From Ascoidea tarda (nom. inval.) (Eukaryota > Ascomycota > Saccharomycetes > Ascoideales > Ascoideaceae), in NCBI GenBank assembly GCA_030560485.1, contig JAKTTS010000153.1, positions 1 to 30,518 of the forward strand: DNA of 30,518 nucleotides. Direction: 5' to 3'. The position numbers and the translations under genes are program-made. Of the stretch, positions 1-9,179 are shown piece after piece; within the stretch, counting starts at the first letter, position 1, and every line of letters starts with the position of its first letter. A model generated the notes under the pieces. That model had not been told where the DNA came from, did not search any database, and saw nothing but the letters and a program-made list of their open reading frames with translations.

Positions 1-251
1 AAATATTTAAAGGTGAAAGGAAAGTGTCAAATTTTTTGGAAAAGAAACATTCTTTTACAGAAACAACCAAAGTGGGTTTACTGATTTGCAAAAAACAAGA
101 AATATAACCTGATTTCCAGAATTATTATTTAAAATTCCTGTTGAAGGCGAACAAAAGTGAACAGAAGTGGACGATTGTTGCAAAATTTGCATTTTGGCAA
201 TTTTAAATCGCCTTGAAGGATTTCGCGTTTTGTGTGGAAATTCAGCAATTG

Positions 252-257
252 ACGCGT
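252..257. promoter_or_regulatory. MCB-like element (ACGCGT) upstream of RNH202
   Basis: A perfect ACGCGT hexamer lies 58 bp before the RNH202 ATG. In yeasts ACGCGT is the MluI cell-cycle box bound by MBF, which drives G1/S expression of replication and repair genes. That fits an RNase H2 subunit, but a single hexamer is weak evidence. Confidence 0.45.
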
Positions 258-261
258 TTTC

Positions 262-313
262 GAAGCAGTAGAAGCAGCAGAAGCAGCAGAAGCAGCAGAA
301 GCAGCAGAAGAAG
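262..313. repeat. AGCAGA-type microsatellite abutting the RNH202 start
   Basis: Tandem copies of a 9-bp unit built from AGCAGCAGA run up to the base before the RNH202 ATG. Read in frame it would encode Arg-Ser-Ser repeats, but no in-frame ATG precedes it, so I treat it as 5' leader. Related purine-rich AGCAGA tracts lie near several other starts in the window. Confidence 0.8.
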
Positions 314-314
314 G

Positions 315-1421
315 ATGAGCACTCTCAGAGACCAGCCCAAAGTCGTGATATTGCCCACTGGGGACGTGTTGGACGACAGCAGGAAGAAGATCGTTGTTCA
401 ATTGCCCAGTCCCAGAGACTTTTCTCTTGCTGGGTTGCACTTGCTTGTTGGTGGTACTTCTGGTGGTGTTTCTGGTGGCAAAGAGGCACTGGGAGCCTGT
501 TTGTACGAGATTAGGAAGATCAGTGGCAACAATCCCCATCTCAGCTCCATCAACAAAGTGGAAACGAGAAACAGCAAGACAATCAAGTCGTTGTTGGTTG
601 AACACAGCAAAAAGAGTGGCGACAATGGATTGATATTGGAGGACCCACTGGTTTACATTGCCACTCCCTACAATATAGTGTATCTTCTCATATCTTTCTT
701 TGTCGTTGAGGCTAAAGAAGACGAGGGCAGCAGAAGAAACCGAGAACAGGCGAGGTATTTGACGATAGAAGATATACTTGATTCACTTGAGGCATTGATT
801 GGCAAATTCAGTGATAAATGGAGCGACAACTTCAATTTGATTCCCAAGTCAATGATCATACAGAAATTGGATAAGATCTGTGAGCAGATAACTGAGAATG
901 AACAATCCTACTATAAATTTTCAATGGCTAAGACATTGGAATACCTACAGGCTAAAATTGAAAATTTTGCTGAGGCGAATAATTTTCCTGTTTCAATCTT
1001 AAATTCGATAATTTTAAAGAAATATTGTTCAAATAAGGGAGAAAACGATGTAAATGAGGATTCAAAAGAATATGATAATGGTGTACCAAATGATATTCTC
1101 AATATAATCAAAATCAAGTATGCAATTAACATATTTCAAGCTTATTTGAATAACAAACTTGTGGACCAGTTGATCTCCAAATACTATGAAAAGGATTTTG
1201 TCAAACTCGATGAATATTCTCGACTTTTAGAAGAAGAAAAATCGAAAAAATCAATTGCGCAAAAAAATATCAACAAACTAAATGATTCATTAAGCAATGA
1301 CATTAAAAGCTTTAATAAAAATAATAATAAAAATAATAAAGCTAAAACTACTAAAAAAACTGCTACAAAGAAAAAAGTTCAAGTTGGTAAAGGAGCATTG
1401 GATTTTTTTTTCAAAAAGTGA
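315..1421 (+). CDS. RNH202: Ribonuclease H2 subunit B (Rnh202-like)
   Basis: Predicted 368-residue protein, close to the 350 of S. cerevisiae Rnh202. It is a non-catalytic subunit of the nuclear RNase H2 heterotrimer, which removes ribonucleotides and RNA-DNA hybrids. The N-terminal part has the expected small beta-rich region (VVILP near residue 11) and the family-like segment ending DPLVYIATPYNIVYLLI; helical sequence follows. The Lys/Asn-rich tail ends in KGALDFFFKK, which resembles the C-terminal PCNA-binding PIP box of RNase H2B with Lys in place of the usual Gln. I chose the ATG at 315 because the upstream frame has only non-AUG starts and repeat sequence. RRP45 lies two genes away; the S. 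cerevisiae orthologues are adjacent. Base composition falls from balanced at the 5' end to very AT-rich at the 3' end. Identification is from recognised motifs and synteny, not alignment. Confidence 0.82.
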   Translation: MSTLRDQPKVVILPTGDVLDDSRKKIVVQLPSPRDFSLAGLHLLVGGTSGGVSGGKEALGACLYEIRKISGNNPHLSSINKVETRNSKTIKSLLVEHSKKSGDNGLILEDPLVYIATPYNIVYLLISFFVVEAKEDEGSRRNREQARYLTIEDILDSLEALIGKFSDKWSDNFNLIPKSMIIQKLDKICEQITENEQSYYKFSMAKTLEYLQAKIENFAEANNFPVSILNSIILKKYCSNKGENDVNEDSKEYDNGVPNDILNIIKIKYAINIFQAYLNNKLVDQLISKYYEKDFVKLDEYSRLLEEEKSKKSIAQKNINKLNDSLSNDIKSFNKNNNKNNKAKTTKKTATKKKVQVGKGALDFFFKK

Positions 1422-1779
1422 TAAATTAATTCATAAATTCATATCTTATGATTTGTATCAATTTGTATAAATATTTACAGAAATTCCCCATAAAAGTACA
1501 ACTATAAAGAAATGAGAAATAAAATAAAAAACAGAGTTAAGGGAAAGTTTTAGTATTAAAAAAAAATAAAAAGAAAAAAGAAAAAAAAATCAATATTGGT
1601 AATAATAAATAATAAGGTTGAAATAAAATCTAGAAAAAATCAAAAAGAAAATCAAAAATATAACTATAAAGATAAAGATAAATAAAAATAATCATGTATG
1701 CATATAATCAATATATATAAACATTAAATTGTGATGGTTATGAAATTTATTGAATATTTTGTTGATTATTATTTTGAAA
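1422..1779. other. Convergent intergenic region RNH202/SLP2
   Basis: This 358-bp stretch separates two convergent stop codons. It is very A-rich, with several A-runs around 1558-1590 and AATAAA-like words suited to 3'-end formation on both strands. I see no gene. Confidence 0.7.
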
Positions 1780-2916
1780 TTAATTTTCAATTGAATTTTG
1801 AAATTGATTATTTTCAATTGGATTATCATTTACATTTTTAGTTGTTTTTTTGTTGTCAAGTTGATTTAATAGTTTTTCAGCAGATTGTTTTGGGTTTAAG
1901 CTGCCAGATATACCATTATAAATACTTAAACCACTTGCCATCCAAGAGCTCATATCACCTAAACTTGCAGGGATGACTAAAGTGTTTGATTCTTTGGCTA
2001 ATTTACTAAAAGCGTTAATATACTGTTCAGCAACTTGTAATGCGACAGCATCAGAACCACCGGGAGTTTCTTGGATGGCTTTGGCTATTTGTCTTATACC
2101 TTCTGACGTTGCTTTGGCTTTCAAAAGAATAGCTTCGGCTTCACCAGAAGCTTTATTTATGTTTTCCATTTTAATTGCTTCAGAGTTCAAAATTGAAGAA
2201 ATTTTAGAACCTTCAGCTATATTGATGGCAGATTGTCTTTGACCTTCGGATTCTAAGATCTCAGCTCTTTTACTTCTTTCGGCAGAGACCTGTCTGTGCA
2301 TTGCTTGTAAAACGTTTTGCGGAGGATGGATATCTCTGATTTCATATCTTAAACATTTAATACCCCATTCTTTAGAGGCTTCATTTATTGAAATGTTGAT
2401 ATTATTGTTTAAAGACTGTCTTTCTTTTAATACATGATCTAAAGTTAATTGACCAATTTCTGATCTCATTGTAGTTTGAGCCAATTGGGAGATTGCAAAT
2501 TCTGCATCTTCGACACCATAACTAGCCTTTTCGGGGTTGAAGATTTTGATATATAGAACACCATCCATTTCTAAAGTGACGTTATCAGAAGTGATGGCAG
2601 ATTGAGAAGGGATTTCAATTGCCATTTCCTTTAAGGATTTGACATATTTGATCTTATCGATAAATGGATATAAAAATGCAAGACCTGGTTGTAAAACTTT
2701 ATGAAATTTACCCATCCTTTCAACAATATAAGCAGTACCAGAGGGAACAAATTTAATTATTGTATTTGTTGGTAAGGATTCCTTTTGAAAGAAGTTTAAA
2801 GAAGAAAAGTTGGATACATTGCGACGAGATTGTAGCACCAATTGTCTGTTGAAAGAGCTGAGCAAAGAAAGAGATTGCACAGGCGCAAACATGGATTTTC
2901 TGGCAGTGGAAAGCAT
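1780..2916 (-). CDS. SLP2: Mitochondrial stomatin-like protein (SLP-2 family, SPFH domain)
   Basis: Predicted 378-residue protein. Residues 1-45 are rich in Ser, Arg and Leu with almost no acidic residues, as in a mitochondrial presequence. The SPFH/band-7 domain follows (about 50-215), with the typical segments FVPSGTAYIVERMGKF, LQPGLAFLYPFIDKI and LRYEIRDIHPP. A charged Ala/Glu-rich coiled coil (KRAEILESEGQRQSAINIAEG) and the conserved C-terminal EQYINAFSKLAKESNT come next. Mammalian SLP-2 binds cardiolipin and scaffolds inner-membrane proteases and respiratory complexes; the same role here is inferred. The ATG at 2916 was chosen because the longer frame begins only at non-AUG codons and adds a Leu/Cys-rich low-complexity stretch. 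The gene is divergent from RRP45 and convergent with RNH202. S. cerevisiae has no orthologue; many other yeasts do. Confidence 0.88.
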   Translation of the reverse strand: MLSTARKSMFAPVQSLSLLSSFNRQLVLQSRRNVSNFSSLNFFQKESLPTNTIIKFVPSGTAYIVERMGKFHKVLQPGLAFLYPFIDKIKYVKSLKEMAIEIPSQSAITSDNVTLEMDGVLYIKIFNPEKASYGVEDAEFAISQLAQTTMRSEIGQLTLDHVLKERQSLNNNINISINEASKEWGIKCLRYEIRDIHPPQNVLQAMHRQVSAERSKRAEILESEGQRQSAINIAEGSKISSILNSEAIKMENINKASGEAEAILLKAKATSEGIRQIAKAIQETPGGSDAVALQVAEQYINAFSKLAKESNTLVIPASLGDMSSWMASGLSIYNGISGSLNPKQSAEKLLNQLDNKKTTKNVNDNPIENNQFQNSIEN

Positions 2917-3031
2917 GGTGGAAAGTGAACTGACAAGCAGAAAAAGGAGAGCAACGCACAGGAAGCAAAAGAAGCAACAAAAGAGAAGAAGAAGCACAAC
3001 GATGGCAAAAAAGGTTGTTTTGGGTTGGGGT

Positions 3032-3037
3032 CACGTG
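3032..3037. promoter_or_regulatory. CACGTG E-box (Cbf1-type) in the SLP2/RRP45 divergent promoter
   Basis: The sequence GTCACGTG (3030-3037) lies about 115 bp upstream of the SLP2 ATG and 140 bp upstream of the RRP45 ATG. It matches the Cbf1 consensus RTCACRTG. In many non-Saccharomyces yeasts Cbf1-type sites sit upstream of respiratory and ribosome-related genes. Its function here is inferred from position only. Confidence 0.5.
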
Positions 3038-3077
3038 TAAGAAAATTTTCAGAGCCGGTTTTTTGTGCTGAGGAAAG

Positions 3078-3144
3078 AGAAGCAGAAGAAGCAGAAGAAG
3101 CAGAAGAAGCAGAAGAAGAAGAAGCAGAGGCAGCAAAAGCAGTA
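3078..3144. repeat. AGCAGAAGA microsatellite in the RRP45 leader
   Basis: Tandem copies of a 9-bp AGCAGAAGA-type unit decay into looser GCAGAGGCAGCAAAAGC sequence and end about 33 bp before the RRP45 ATG. In the RRP45 frame they would encode Glu-Ala-Glu repeats, but only non-AUG codons could start them. The tract is the same type as the one before RNH202. Confidence 0.8.
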
Positions 3145-3177
3145 GGGCAATTGCAGGAGTGTGCTAGAGTAGAGAAG

Positions 3178-4245
3178 ATGGTGAAGGGTGTAGTGTTGTC
3201 GCGCAACGAGCAGGAATTTCTCTTCCAGCTTTTGGCCCAGGGCAGGCGATTGGATGGCAGGGAAATTGAGCAGTTCAGAGACGTTGAGATCAAGCTTGGT
3301 GAGGAATATGGGTATGTTGATGTGAAGTTGGGCAGAAGTCGAGTGGTTGTGCGAATATCGTCAGAGATAGTGAAACCCTTTGAGGACAGGCCCTTTGAGG
3401 GGATCTTCAACATCAATATTGAATTGAATTCCAATTTGCTACTTTTCAGCTCATCGGATAACGACGAGCTATTGATTCAAAGAATGGTTGAAAAGTCAAT
3501 CAAGAGATCGAATTCGTTAGATTTAGAGAGCTTGTGTATAATAGCAGGCAAATTCTGCTGGTCAATTAAAGCAGATTTACATTTCATTGAGTTTGATGGG
3601 AATTTTATTGATATAAGCAATTTGGCTGTTATTGTGGGGTTGCTACATTTCAAACTAAACAATGTGACGATAAATAATAACCAAAATGTCAGTGGTGGTA
3701 GCAACAACGATCAGCAATATGCCAATCTAATTATCCATCCTATAAATGAGATAGATCCTATCAGCTTATCTATTTTGCACATTCCAATTTCGATAACCTT
3801 TTCGTTTTACACAAGTACTTCCAGTGATGGTGACACTGGAGACAATGACAAAGATGGCGACAAAGATGTGGAAATGGGAAGTGACGATGACAATGAAACC
3901 AGAAACAGCAGTCAAAACGTCACTAAGAACACCAACCAGACTGAAAATGGAGAGCAAAGTGTCATTTGCTTGCTTGATGCAAGTCTCAAGGAAGAAATGC
4001 TAAGACAGAGTTTCTTGATAATCACAATGAACAAAAACAAGGAGGTTTGCCAGATACTTAAGAATGGGGGATTGCCCATCAACGCATTGACCATTTTGAA
4101 TTGCTGCAACAGGGCAGTCAAAATTGTGGACGAGTTGACAGAGAAGATCAAAAGCACATTGAAGGAGGACTGGCTCAGACGACTTGAGAACGTTCCTCTC
4201 AACGAGCTCAGAGCTGAAAATGCTCGACAGACAAGCGAGCTCTGA
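3178..4245 (+). CDS. RRP45: Exosome core subunit Rrp45 (RNase PH fold)
   Basis: Predicted 355-residue protein, against about 305 in S. cerevisiae. Rrp45 is one of six RNase PH-like ring subunits of the RNA exosome, which processes and degrades RNA in nucleus and cytoplasm; the yeast ring is catalytically inactive. The N-terminal signature RRLDGREIEQFRDVEIKLG (residues 23-41) is diagnostic of the Rrp45/PM-Scl-75 branch. It is followed by YVDVKLGRSRVVVRISSEIVKPFEDRP-type sequence and the later LHFIEFDGNFIDISNLAVIVGL segment. An acidic and Asn-rich insert (DGDTGDNDKDGDKDVEMG and neighbours, about 217-262) explains the extra length. The ATG at 3178 matches the usual family start, about 20 residues before RRLDGR. 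The gene is divergent from SLP2 and followed in tandem by the small YGL108C-like gene. Confidence 0.88.
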   Translation: MVKGVVLSRNEQEFLFQLLAQGRRLDGREIEQFRDVEIKLGEEYGYVDVKLGRSRVVVRISSEIVKPFEDRPFEGIFNINIELNSNLLLFSSSDNDELLIQRMVEKSIKRSNSLDLESLCIIAGKFCWSIKADLHFIEFDGNFIDISNLAVIVGLLHFKLNNVTINNNQNVSGGSNNDQQYANLIIHPINEIDPISLSILHIPISITFSFYTSTSSDGDTGDNDKDGDKDVEMGSDDDNETRNSSQNVTKNTNQTENGEQSVICLLDASLKEEMLRQSFLIITMNKNKEVCQILKNGGLPINALTILNCCNRAVKIVDELTEKIKSTLKEDWLRRLENVPLNELRAENARQTSEL

Positions 4246-4483
4246 AGATATATATCTGCTGACCATTATTGTATGTAATCTAATACACCATCACGTAAGG
4301 GAAAGAACCAGTTTCTGTAGGCCTGAAGTGTGTTAAGATGGCTGAATTTAAAATTAAAGTTAATTGGGTTGTTGAAATGTTCCAGCGATAACAACCTCCA
4401 CAGCCTGCGATAAAACTGTCCTCCATCTTTTGTTGCTTTCTATCACTGCTGCTCTCTCTCCATATTCACCACAGCTGTTTGCA

Positions 4484-4855
4484 ATGGGAAACTGCTGCTC
4501 TTCTGAAAATGCCTCTGCTCCAGCTGCTCCGAGCAATGAAAAGCACCAGAGCAGAACCTCCAACACCAAGAACATCAGACGCAGCTCCACCACCAAGAAG
4601 TCCTCCAGGAGACCCAAGACAGCACAAAAGGGCCAGCGACTAGGAGGTTCAGGTGCTGTGGAAGACAACCAAGGGGCTCTCGATGCTCGCCAGGCTGCTG
4701 CTCTTGCTGCTGAGAAGCGAGCTGTAAAGAACACACCCAAGGGCCAGTTGGGCCAGCAGCTCCACAAACAGCAGAAGATGTCCACCCAGGCTGTTTTGAA
4801 GCTGGCCTACAACGAGAAGCTCCAGAACAGGAACCAGGCCTTGGTCTACGATTGA
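4484..4855 (+). CDS. Small predicted myristoylated/palmitoylated protein, YGL108C-like
   Basis: Predicted 123-residue basic protein starting MGNCCSSENAS. Gly2 followed by Asn, two Cys and Ser is a strong N-myristoylation context with adjacent palmitoylation sites, so membrane anchoring is likely. The middle is Lys/Arg/Ser-rich. The C-terminal third has ARQAAALAAEKRA, then GQLGQQLHKQQ and a final LVYD. I recall the same layout (N-terminal Cys, AARLAAEKR-type helix, KGELGKKL-like segment, terminal YD) in S. cerevisiae YGL108C, of unknown function. The next protein gene here is RMD9, the orthologue of YGL107C, so synteny supports the match, although the two are convergent here and tandem in S. 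cerevisiae. Longer upstream frames start only at non-AUG codons. Function is unknown. Confidence 0.68.
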   Translation: MGNCCSSENASAPAAPSNEKHQSRTSNTKNIRRSSTTKKSSRRPKTAQKGQRLGGSGAVEDNQGALDARQAAALAAEKRAVKNTPKGQLGQQLHKQQKMSTQAVLKLAYNEKLQNRNQALVYD

Positions 4856-5359
4856 GGAGCCACTATTGCATACAGGCTCTGACTTCGTCAGAAAGGGCGA
4901 GATAATAGCACCATGTCACTTTCGGGTGCAAAACAGTATTTAAGTTATATACCTGATCATAATCTGCCTAATCAAGTCATTTTATAGAGCAAAATTTTGT
5001 TGGGTTTAATAAGTTGAATATACGTAATATTAAATAAAATTATAAACCATTAGGAAAAACAGAAGAAATTATGAACAATCATGAGGAAATATGGAAAAAT
5101 GTGGGAAAAATATGAAGCTTCATTAAACAAAATTTACAAATAAGCAGGATAGAAAATTGATTAATTGGTGTTTTATTGAATAAAATATAGGCACAATAAA
5201 GACATTTCTCAGTCTGTATATTTGTATTTTGCTTTTTACTCTTTTACTTTTTTTCTTTGAAATAGTCTTGATATGTAATCAATTAATGAATATAAATAAA
5301 TATAAGAAACAAAAAAAAATCAAAATCAAAAGTTAATAAGTAGTTGAAATACTGAAAAT

Positions 5360-5488
5360 GATAAGTAATAAATAATAAGTAATAAATAATAAGTAATAAA
5401 TAATAAGTAATAAATAATAAGTAATAAGTAATAAGTAATAAGTAATAAGTAATAAGTAATAAATAATAAATAATAGATAATAGATAAG
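5360..5488. repeat. TAATAAG/TAATAAA tandem repeat
   Basis: About 130 bp of 7-bp units alternates TAATAAG and TAATAAA, then runs as pure TAATAAG, then decays to TAATAGA. It lies between the stops of two convergent genes. It looks like ordinary replication slippage; the sequence could also act as an A/T-rich 3'-end or unwinding element. Confidence 0.85.
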
Positions 5489-5793
5489 AGTGATAAAGAC
5501 AAATTAAATAAATGACAAAACTTGAGTAGATTAAATAAGTATAATAAATAAAAACAAAACAGTGAATAATAGAAACAAAAATATCAGTTAATGAATAGTA
5601 TAAGTAGATATATTAATCAAATTATTGCATAGCCAATAAATGATTATAATAAAAATAAAGGAAAGGAAAGTAAAATAAAATAGGATAAGATAGCAAATTA
5701 TATTTCTAATTTGAAATAACAAAAATAGAGTAAACTAAAACAGGAATATTTAAATAAACTAAAATAATATTGATTAATTTTCATTAGGGAATT

Positions 5794-5878
5794 AGAATTT
5801 GAATGTTTAATTGGAATTTGAATGTTTAATTGGAATTGGAATTGGAATTTGAATGTTTAATTTGAATGTTTAATTTTG
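5794..5878. repeat. GAATTTGAATGTTTAATT tandem repeat downstream of RMD9
   Basis: Several imperfect tandem copies of an 18-19-bp unit, GGAATTTGAATGTTTAATT, with internal TTGGAA reduplication, lie 60-145 bp past the RMD9 stop. It is non-coding and probably a local slippage repeat in the 3' flank. Confidence 0.8.
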
Positions 5879-5939
5879 AATAAAAGTACATTAAAAATTG
5901 ATTTAATGAAAATTAATATGATTAATTTGATTAAGTTGG

Positions 5940-7907
5940 TTAACTCGATAGTTGTTTGAAATTAGTGAATTTAGGAATTTTAATACCAAAAACATCCAAT
6001 GAATTTAGATTATGTAAATAAGGTAAGATACCTGGATGTTTGGTTCCATTAACCTCAGTAATCATATTGAATTGTCTTAAATCTCTGCAATAAACTGAAT
6101 ATAATTTAATAATTTTACAATAAGTTTCAATTCTACTTTTTGAATAATCCTTTGAAGCAATAGTGGCATCTCTTAAGGCAGCCCAGTCTGCATTGTGAAT
6201 AAATGTGGCACCGGTTAAATCTGCAAATTGTAATAAACTATTCCAAGCATTAAAAATGTGATCTTCAGAAACATTAGAGTGTCCCAAGGTCTTCAAGTAG
6301 ACTCTGTAAGCAACAACTGTTTTCTCAGCACCATAAATTTGATAAGCATCGTTAATGCTTTCAATGATTGATGAATCATCCCAAATTGCACATTTTGTCA
6401 TGATAATGTTTAAAAAGGGCTCATCGACTGGTTTGATGTTATTATAGATTCTGATGATGTCCTTTAATTTTAAAAAGCCAATGTTGGAATCGTTAGCGTA
6501 ATTTTCAAAAAAGATTGATAAAAACAAGTCATTGATTGAAGAAGAAACACCTTTATTGACGTTGATACCATAGTTGCCCCAACATTTAATCCAGATATTC
6601 AATACTTTGTCAAAATCTTTAGTTTGAAACCAGGTATTTGACATGAATTTTTTAATATAAGGAGCCTGCAAATCGACTTTATAGGGCATTTCATCATTAA
6701 GGGCCTTTTCAAAGAAAGTGTTTGCGACATTCAAGTCATTAGATTCACCGATAAAAGAGAGATGAGTTTCAGTCAAGTAACCAAATCTCTTTTGTTGAGC
6801 ATTTGCGCACAACTCTTCGAATAGACGCAAAGCCTGGTTGATTTCGTTGGCAAGCAAACAGGTTCTAATCATTCCAACAGCTAAATTTGGGTGGTAGTAG
6901 TCTATGGTTGCTTTGCTTTGTTCGAATAGTTTGTTGATATTTTCAAACGAGTGGCCATTTTCGTACATTATTGGTAAGACAACACCTACAACTCTTGGGT
7001 CTAGAAAGACAGAGGAGGAGTTTGAATTTCTTGAGGAAAACCAGATTGAGATTGCTTCTTCGTATAGGACTAGTTCTTTGAATGAGGTGATCAAGTGCAT
7101 TGCACCATATTCGTTGATGGATATTTTGTTGTCGATGATATCATTGGAGACTTCACGAAGGGAAGTGCATAGGAAGTCGCTCATATCTTTGTGAAAAGAT
7201 TTTGAGTCGAAATCAGGTTTTTTGTCTAGACGTAAAGTTTGGGATCTGTTTTGTCTGAGACCAGTGTGGAGTAGGTAGACTAGTTTTGAGACTCTTTCAG
7301 CACCAAAATCAGGAGTGCCACTTAGTTCTCTATAAAGGGACATTGCTTTACCAATTGAGTTCCAGAAAATAGGGTCAAAGGCAGAATTGAATCTTGAGGC
7401 TTTTGATGATTGAGAGACCGATTCTTCAAAGGCAACCAATTGGTGGAACCATGGGTTATCTCTACCATTAGGGATGAAGTTGTTAAAGTTGTTATTGTTG
7501 TTATTGCTACTGTTGTTGTAGAATTTCTTTCTGTTGTTATTTCTACTGTTTCTGTTATTGTTGTTATTATTGTTGTTGTTGTTGTTGTTGTTGTTATTAT
7601 TATTATTATTGTTGTTGTTTTGAGTATTATAGTTAGCTTGGTTATTGTTATTGTTACTGTTTGAGTGGCTATGGTTGTTATTACTGTTTGGGTGATTGTT
7701 GTTGTTGTTGTTATTATTTTGGTTAGATGAGTTGAATCTTTTTGAGTTGAAGTTGAAGTTTTTTGCAGCGTGAGCAGCAACGGCAGCAGATGTTGTTGAG
7801 GAGTTTGCAGAGGAAGTTGTTGTTGTGAAATTTAAATGAGAAGCTTGGGGAACGACTCTAGCTTTGAAGGTGGAGTTCAAGCTTGAATTTGTAACGATTC
7901 TAAACAT
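5940..7907 (-). CDS. RMD9: Rmd9-like mitochondrial RNA-binding (PPR-type) protein
   Basis: Predicted 655-residue protein; S. cerevisiae Rmd9 is 646. The start has few acidic residues (MFRIVTNSSLNSTFKARVV), consistent with a mitochondrial presequence. Residues about 58-145 are almost pure Asn with scattered Ser and His. The folded part starts near NGRDNPWFHQLVAFEES (148) and is helical throughout, with paired helices of pentatricopeptide type. It includes the C-terminal TGATFIHNADWAALRDATI segment, which I associate with the Rmd9/YBR238C family. In S. cerevisiae Rmd9 is peripheral on the matrix side of the inner membrane and stabilises mitochondrial mRNAs by binding a 3' dodecamer. The neighbouring YGL108C-like gene supports orthology. 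The poly-Asn tract is probably an unstructured linker between presequence and domain. Assignment rests on remembered family motifs and synteny. Confidence 0.78.
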   Translation of the reverse strand: MFRIVTNSSLNSTFKARVVPQASHLNFTTTTSSANSSTTSAAVAAHAAKNFNFNSKRFNSSNQNNNNNNNNHPNSNNNHSHSNSNNNNNQANYNTQNNNNNNNNNNNNNNNNNNNNNNRNSRNNNRKKFYNNSSNNNNNNFNNFIPNGRDNPWFHQLVAFEESVSQSSKASRFNSAFDPIFWNSIGKAMSLYRELSGTPDFGAERVSKLVYLLHTGLRQNRSQTLRLDKKPDFDSKSFHKDMSDFLCTSLREVSNDIIDNKISINEYGAMHLITSFKELVLYEEAISIWFSSRNSNSSSVFLDPRVVGVVLPIMYENGHSFENINKLFEQSKATIDYYHPNLAVGMIRTCLLANEINQALRLFEELCANAQQKRFGYLTETHLSFIGESNDLNVANTFFEKALNDEMPYKVDLQAPYIKKFMSNTWFQTKDFDKVLNIWIKCWGNYGINVNKGVSSSINDLFLSIFFENYANDSNIGFLKLKDIIRIYNNIKPVDEPFLNIIMTKCAIWDDSSIIESINDAYQIYGAEKTVVAYRVYLKTLGHSNVSEDHIFNAWNSLLQFADLTGATFIHNADWAALRDATIASKDYSKSRIETYCKIIKLYSVYCRDLRQFNMITEVNGTKHPGILPYLHNLNSLDVFGIKIPKFTNFKQLSS

Positions 7908-9100
7908 TTTGGAAGAGAGATATTATAAGAATGAATATAGTTATAAGAGGATAATCAATAGGAGCGATATTAGAAGTGATATTGGGATAATATATGAGAA
8001 TAGTATAAGATAATGTGTGATAAGATTAGATATGATAAGGGTGAGATAAGATATGATAGGAGATTAAATATAATAAAATAGGTTATGATATGATAAGATA
8101 TGATAAGATATGATACAAAGCAATTTGATAGTAGCGAGACTAATCGTTAGATAAGTCAAGATAAGTTGGATTAAAATAGAAAAAAAAAAAGAAAAGAAAA
8201 GAAGAGAAAAGAAAAAAGATAGGAAAATAGATTATATATATATAGTAATTATAAAGATAATTATAATTATAATTATAATTATACTTGTACCTGTAGTGAT
8301 TAATAATAATAATAATAATAATAATAAGATAAAATGGAGTAGATATAAATATGAATAGGAATATTAAAAGTGAATATTAAAAGTGAATATGAATAATAAA
8401 TAGGCCTATGGATATGAATAGGACTATGAATAGGACTATGAACAGAAGATTTGAATATCAAATTGGATAAAATAGAAAATTAATAAATAGAACAGAATAA
8501 TAGCCAGTCTAAGTTTAAAATAATTTTTTGTTGAAAGAAATCTTTTTTTTGAATTTTTTTAAATTCTTTTGATGTATGGAATAGTTGGTGAGATTGTTAG
8601 CTGCTGAAATATGGGAAGGGAATTTTGGTAGTTCACAAGCAATTGAAAAGTATAAAATTTTTTGTTTCGTTTTTTTTGTTTTAACAGAAATAATCAAATT
8701 CAATTAAATAGTTGGAGAATATTAGAGAATATTAAAGAATATTAAAGAATATTAAAGAATATTAGAGAGAAAATTGAGATAGATTCCCTTTAGGAAGAAA
8801 AAAAAAAATGGGAACAATACGTAGGATGGTTTGGAAGGTGTCAATTGTAGCTCAACGATAATAAATCAATTTAGAAGGTTTTTAATATTATTTAGGAGAT
8901 TAAATTATGATTCAATTTTGCAAAAAACAGTGATAAAAATCAATGAAAATATTTCTCTGGTAGAACAGTTTAAAGAATATTCATATAAGTAGGCTGATTT
9001 GAGATAATAATAATTCATTAAAAAGGCTGTCTGGACTAATAACGACACAATAAACTGTTAAGCAGATGCTAAGCTGTTGATAAACGATAAACTTCAGTTA
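7908..9100. other. AT-rich RMD9 upstream region with many short tandem repeats
   Basis: Nearly 1.2 kb with no credible gene. It is purine-skewed and repeat-rich: GATAAGATAT units at about 8085-8115, an ATTATA block at 8255-8282, an AAT trinucleotide run at 8303-8328, a GAATAGGACTAT repeat at about 8417-8442, and AGAATATTAA units at 8715-8768. A TATATATATA stretch sits near 8233-8243. The part nearest RMD9 must contain its promoter. A 62-codon Lys-rich frame on the minus strand at 8515-8703 looks like chance. Confidence 0.6.
8715..8768. repeat. AGAATATTAA tandem repeat
   Basis: Five near-identical 10-bp units of AGAATATTAA/AGAATATTAG lie head to tail in the RMD9 upstream region. I see no coding potential or known function. 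Confidence 0.85.
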
Positions 9101-9179
9101 AAAAGATGTTGAACTATTGGTAAACTGTTAAAGATTGCGAAAACTGTTGATGAGAAATGGAAAAAACTGGTAAAATTGC

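Larger units (their letters stand above)
4856..5939. other. Convergent AT-rich intergenic region, YGL108C-like/RMD9
   Basis: This 1.08-kb gap lies between two stop codons, so it needs no promoter. Just after the YGL108C-like stop are two small stem-loops: TCTGAC/GTCAGA with a 3-nt loop near 4879-4893, and GCACC/GGTGC near 4909-4931. The rest is simple AT-rich sequence with two tandem repeats, listed separately. I see no gene. Confidence 0.6.

Noticed and set aside
213-314. N-terminal extension of RNH202 encoding Arg-Ser-Ser repeats
   Set aside because: It could begin only at a TTG codon; the ATG at 315 gives normal family length.
4861-4940. Two small hairpins with H-box-like AGATAA and ACA, as in an H/ACA snoRNA
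   Set aside because: The hairpins are far too short for H/ACA guide pockets; more likely 3'-flank structure.
8515-8703. 62-codon Lys-rich frame on the minus strand
   Set aside because: Short, low complexity, in A/T-simple DNA, with no recognisable motif.
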